Of a stretch of 51,324 nt of DNA, positions 50,843 through 51,324 are shown in pieces. The position numbers were made by a program, and so were the translations under genes. Location: NCBI GenBank assembly GCA_030040965.1, contig JASHOT010000244.1, positions 1-51,324 on the forward strand, in the 5' to 3' direction. Each line of letters opens with the position of its first letter. The first letter of the stretch is position 1. Below the pieces are notes generated by a model. It had not been told where the DNA came from. It worked only from the letters and a program-made list of their open reading frames with translations, and did no database searches. Source of the stretch: Candidatus Sulfotelmatobacter sp. Lineage in GTDB: Bacteria; Acidobacteriota; Terriglobia; Terriglobales; Acidobacteriaceae.

Positions 50843-51324
50843 ATGAATGCCGCGCCGTCTAAGCCTTACAGCTGTGTTTTCACCTTCCTCATCATTTCAG
50901 TTTGCTCCATTTGCGCCGGGTGCGGCTCCTCCAGTTCAACCCCGCCTCCGCCGCCGGCCCAGATTTCTCTTGCCCCAAATCCGGCTTTGCTTCCCGAGGG
51001 AGCAACCCAGCAATTCACCGCAACCATTCAGGGATCGGGCAACTCCGCCGTGAACTGGTCCGTGGATCAGATCAGCGGCGGAAACTCCACCGTCGGCACG
51101 ATTACCTCGGCCGGCGTTTACACGGCACCTGAAGCGACTGGTAACCACACAATCACAGCGACCAGCGTCTCCAGCCCATCACTGACCGCGAGCGTCGCTG
51201 TCTCAGTTTTCTCGCTTTCCCTGACGCCAACCTCCGCGATGATTGCGCCTTCAGCTACCGAGCAGTTCACTGCAACGATTCAGGGATTAACCAATACCTC
51301 TGTGACCTGGTCAGTGGATGGAGT
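50843..51324 (+). CDS. Lipoprotein with BIG-type Ig-like repeats (cut by window edge)
   Basis: Begins at ATG 50843 and runs open to the window end, at least 160 residues. A lipoprotein signal (SICAGC, Cys27) leads to Ser- and Pro-rich linkers and then Ig-like repeats of the BIG_2 type: ATQQFTATIQGSGNSAVNWS and ATEQFTATIQGLTNTSVTWS are successive copies about 85 residues apart. Such proteins are usually long, secreted and surface-exposed, with adhesive or enzyme-carrier roles. The C-terminal part, which would tell the function, is outside. Confidence 0.82.
   Translation, partial: MNAAPSKPYSCVFTFLIISVCSICAGCGSSSSTPPPPPAQISLAPNPALLPEGATQQFTATIQGSGNSAVNWSVDQISGGNSTVGTITSAGVYTAPEATGNHTITATSVSSPSLTASVAVSVFSLSLTPTSAMIAPSATEQFTATIQGLTNTSVTWSVDG

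Overview
The window looks like chromosomal DNA from a GC-rich, soil-type member of the Acidobacteriota (Terriglobia, close to the Koribacter / Sulfotelmatobacter group). This is inferred from the gene content (DUF2934 and DUF3106 proteins, a CcmH with clustered cysteines, a short TonB, many secreted beta-propeller and S9/M13 peptidase genes) and from a dispersed intergenic repeat of a kind I associate with acidobacterial genomes. No 16S gene is present, so the placement is not proven. The window opens inside a hydantoinase/oxoprolinase gene and closes inside a BIG-domain lipoprotein gene.

Layout. 0-5 kb: hyuA-like fragment, a DinB protein, a frameshifted orphan antitoxin, 2-oxoglutarate dehydrogenase E1 (sucA) and an agmatinase/arginase-family enzyme. 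5-11 kb: a secreted clan GH-A-like glycosidase, then an RND efflux adaptor and pump with a tandem repeat over the adaptor's translation start. 11-21 kb: a PMT/GT39-type membrane glycosyltransferase, a GlcG/HbpS-like protein, an S9 peptidase, an XRE regulator / small membrane protein / CPBP protease operon with a double operator-like promoter, an ECF sigma / anti-sigma / DUF3106 operon, proline dehydrogenase and a short TonB. 21-31 kb: thioredoxin reductase, two proteins of unknown function, a HAMP-SpoIIE (RsbU-type) phosphatase, a tRNA-Gly(UCC)-like sequence, a MATE exporter, a Kelch protein, a second DinB protein, then phoU and a PhoB-like regulator behind a Pho-box-like array. 31-38 kb: PEP carboxylase, an M13 metallopeptidase and a cytochrome c / sorbosone-dehydrogenase-type propeller fusion. 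38-43 kb: a cytochrome c maturation operon (ccmF, ccmH, a CcmI-like gene and a 465-residue membrane protein), then a DUF2934 protein.

43.7-46.9 kb is the accessory and decaying part. A tRNA-Glu(CUC) gene has its 3' end and flank duplicated 1.46 kb downstream as a 55-bp direct repeat. The repeats bracket a MOSC-domain gene and an unknown gene with no integrase, which is the structure of a minimal tRNA-targeted island. Immediately beyond lie two decayed genes joined at one point: a frameshifted, 5'-truncated ABC ATPase and a secreted protein with an in-frame stop. 47-51 kb holds a PQQ-propeller/cytochrome c lipoprotein, a nucleotidyltransferase / metallophosphoesterase pair and the terminal lipoprotein.

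Together the intact genes describe an aerobic heterotroph with a TCA cycle plus PEP-carboxylase anaplerosis, cytochrome c maturation and periplasmic quinoprotein oxidation, heavy periplasmic proteolysis, drug/metabolite efflux and phosphate-responsive regulation. The strongest candidates for something undescribed are the integrase-less tRNA-Glu micro-island, the divergent tRNA-Gly-like gene, and the repeat-based control elements ahead of the RND, XRE/CPBP and phoU operons.
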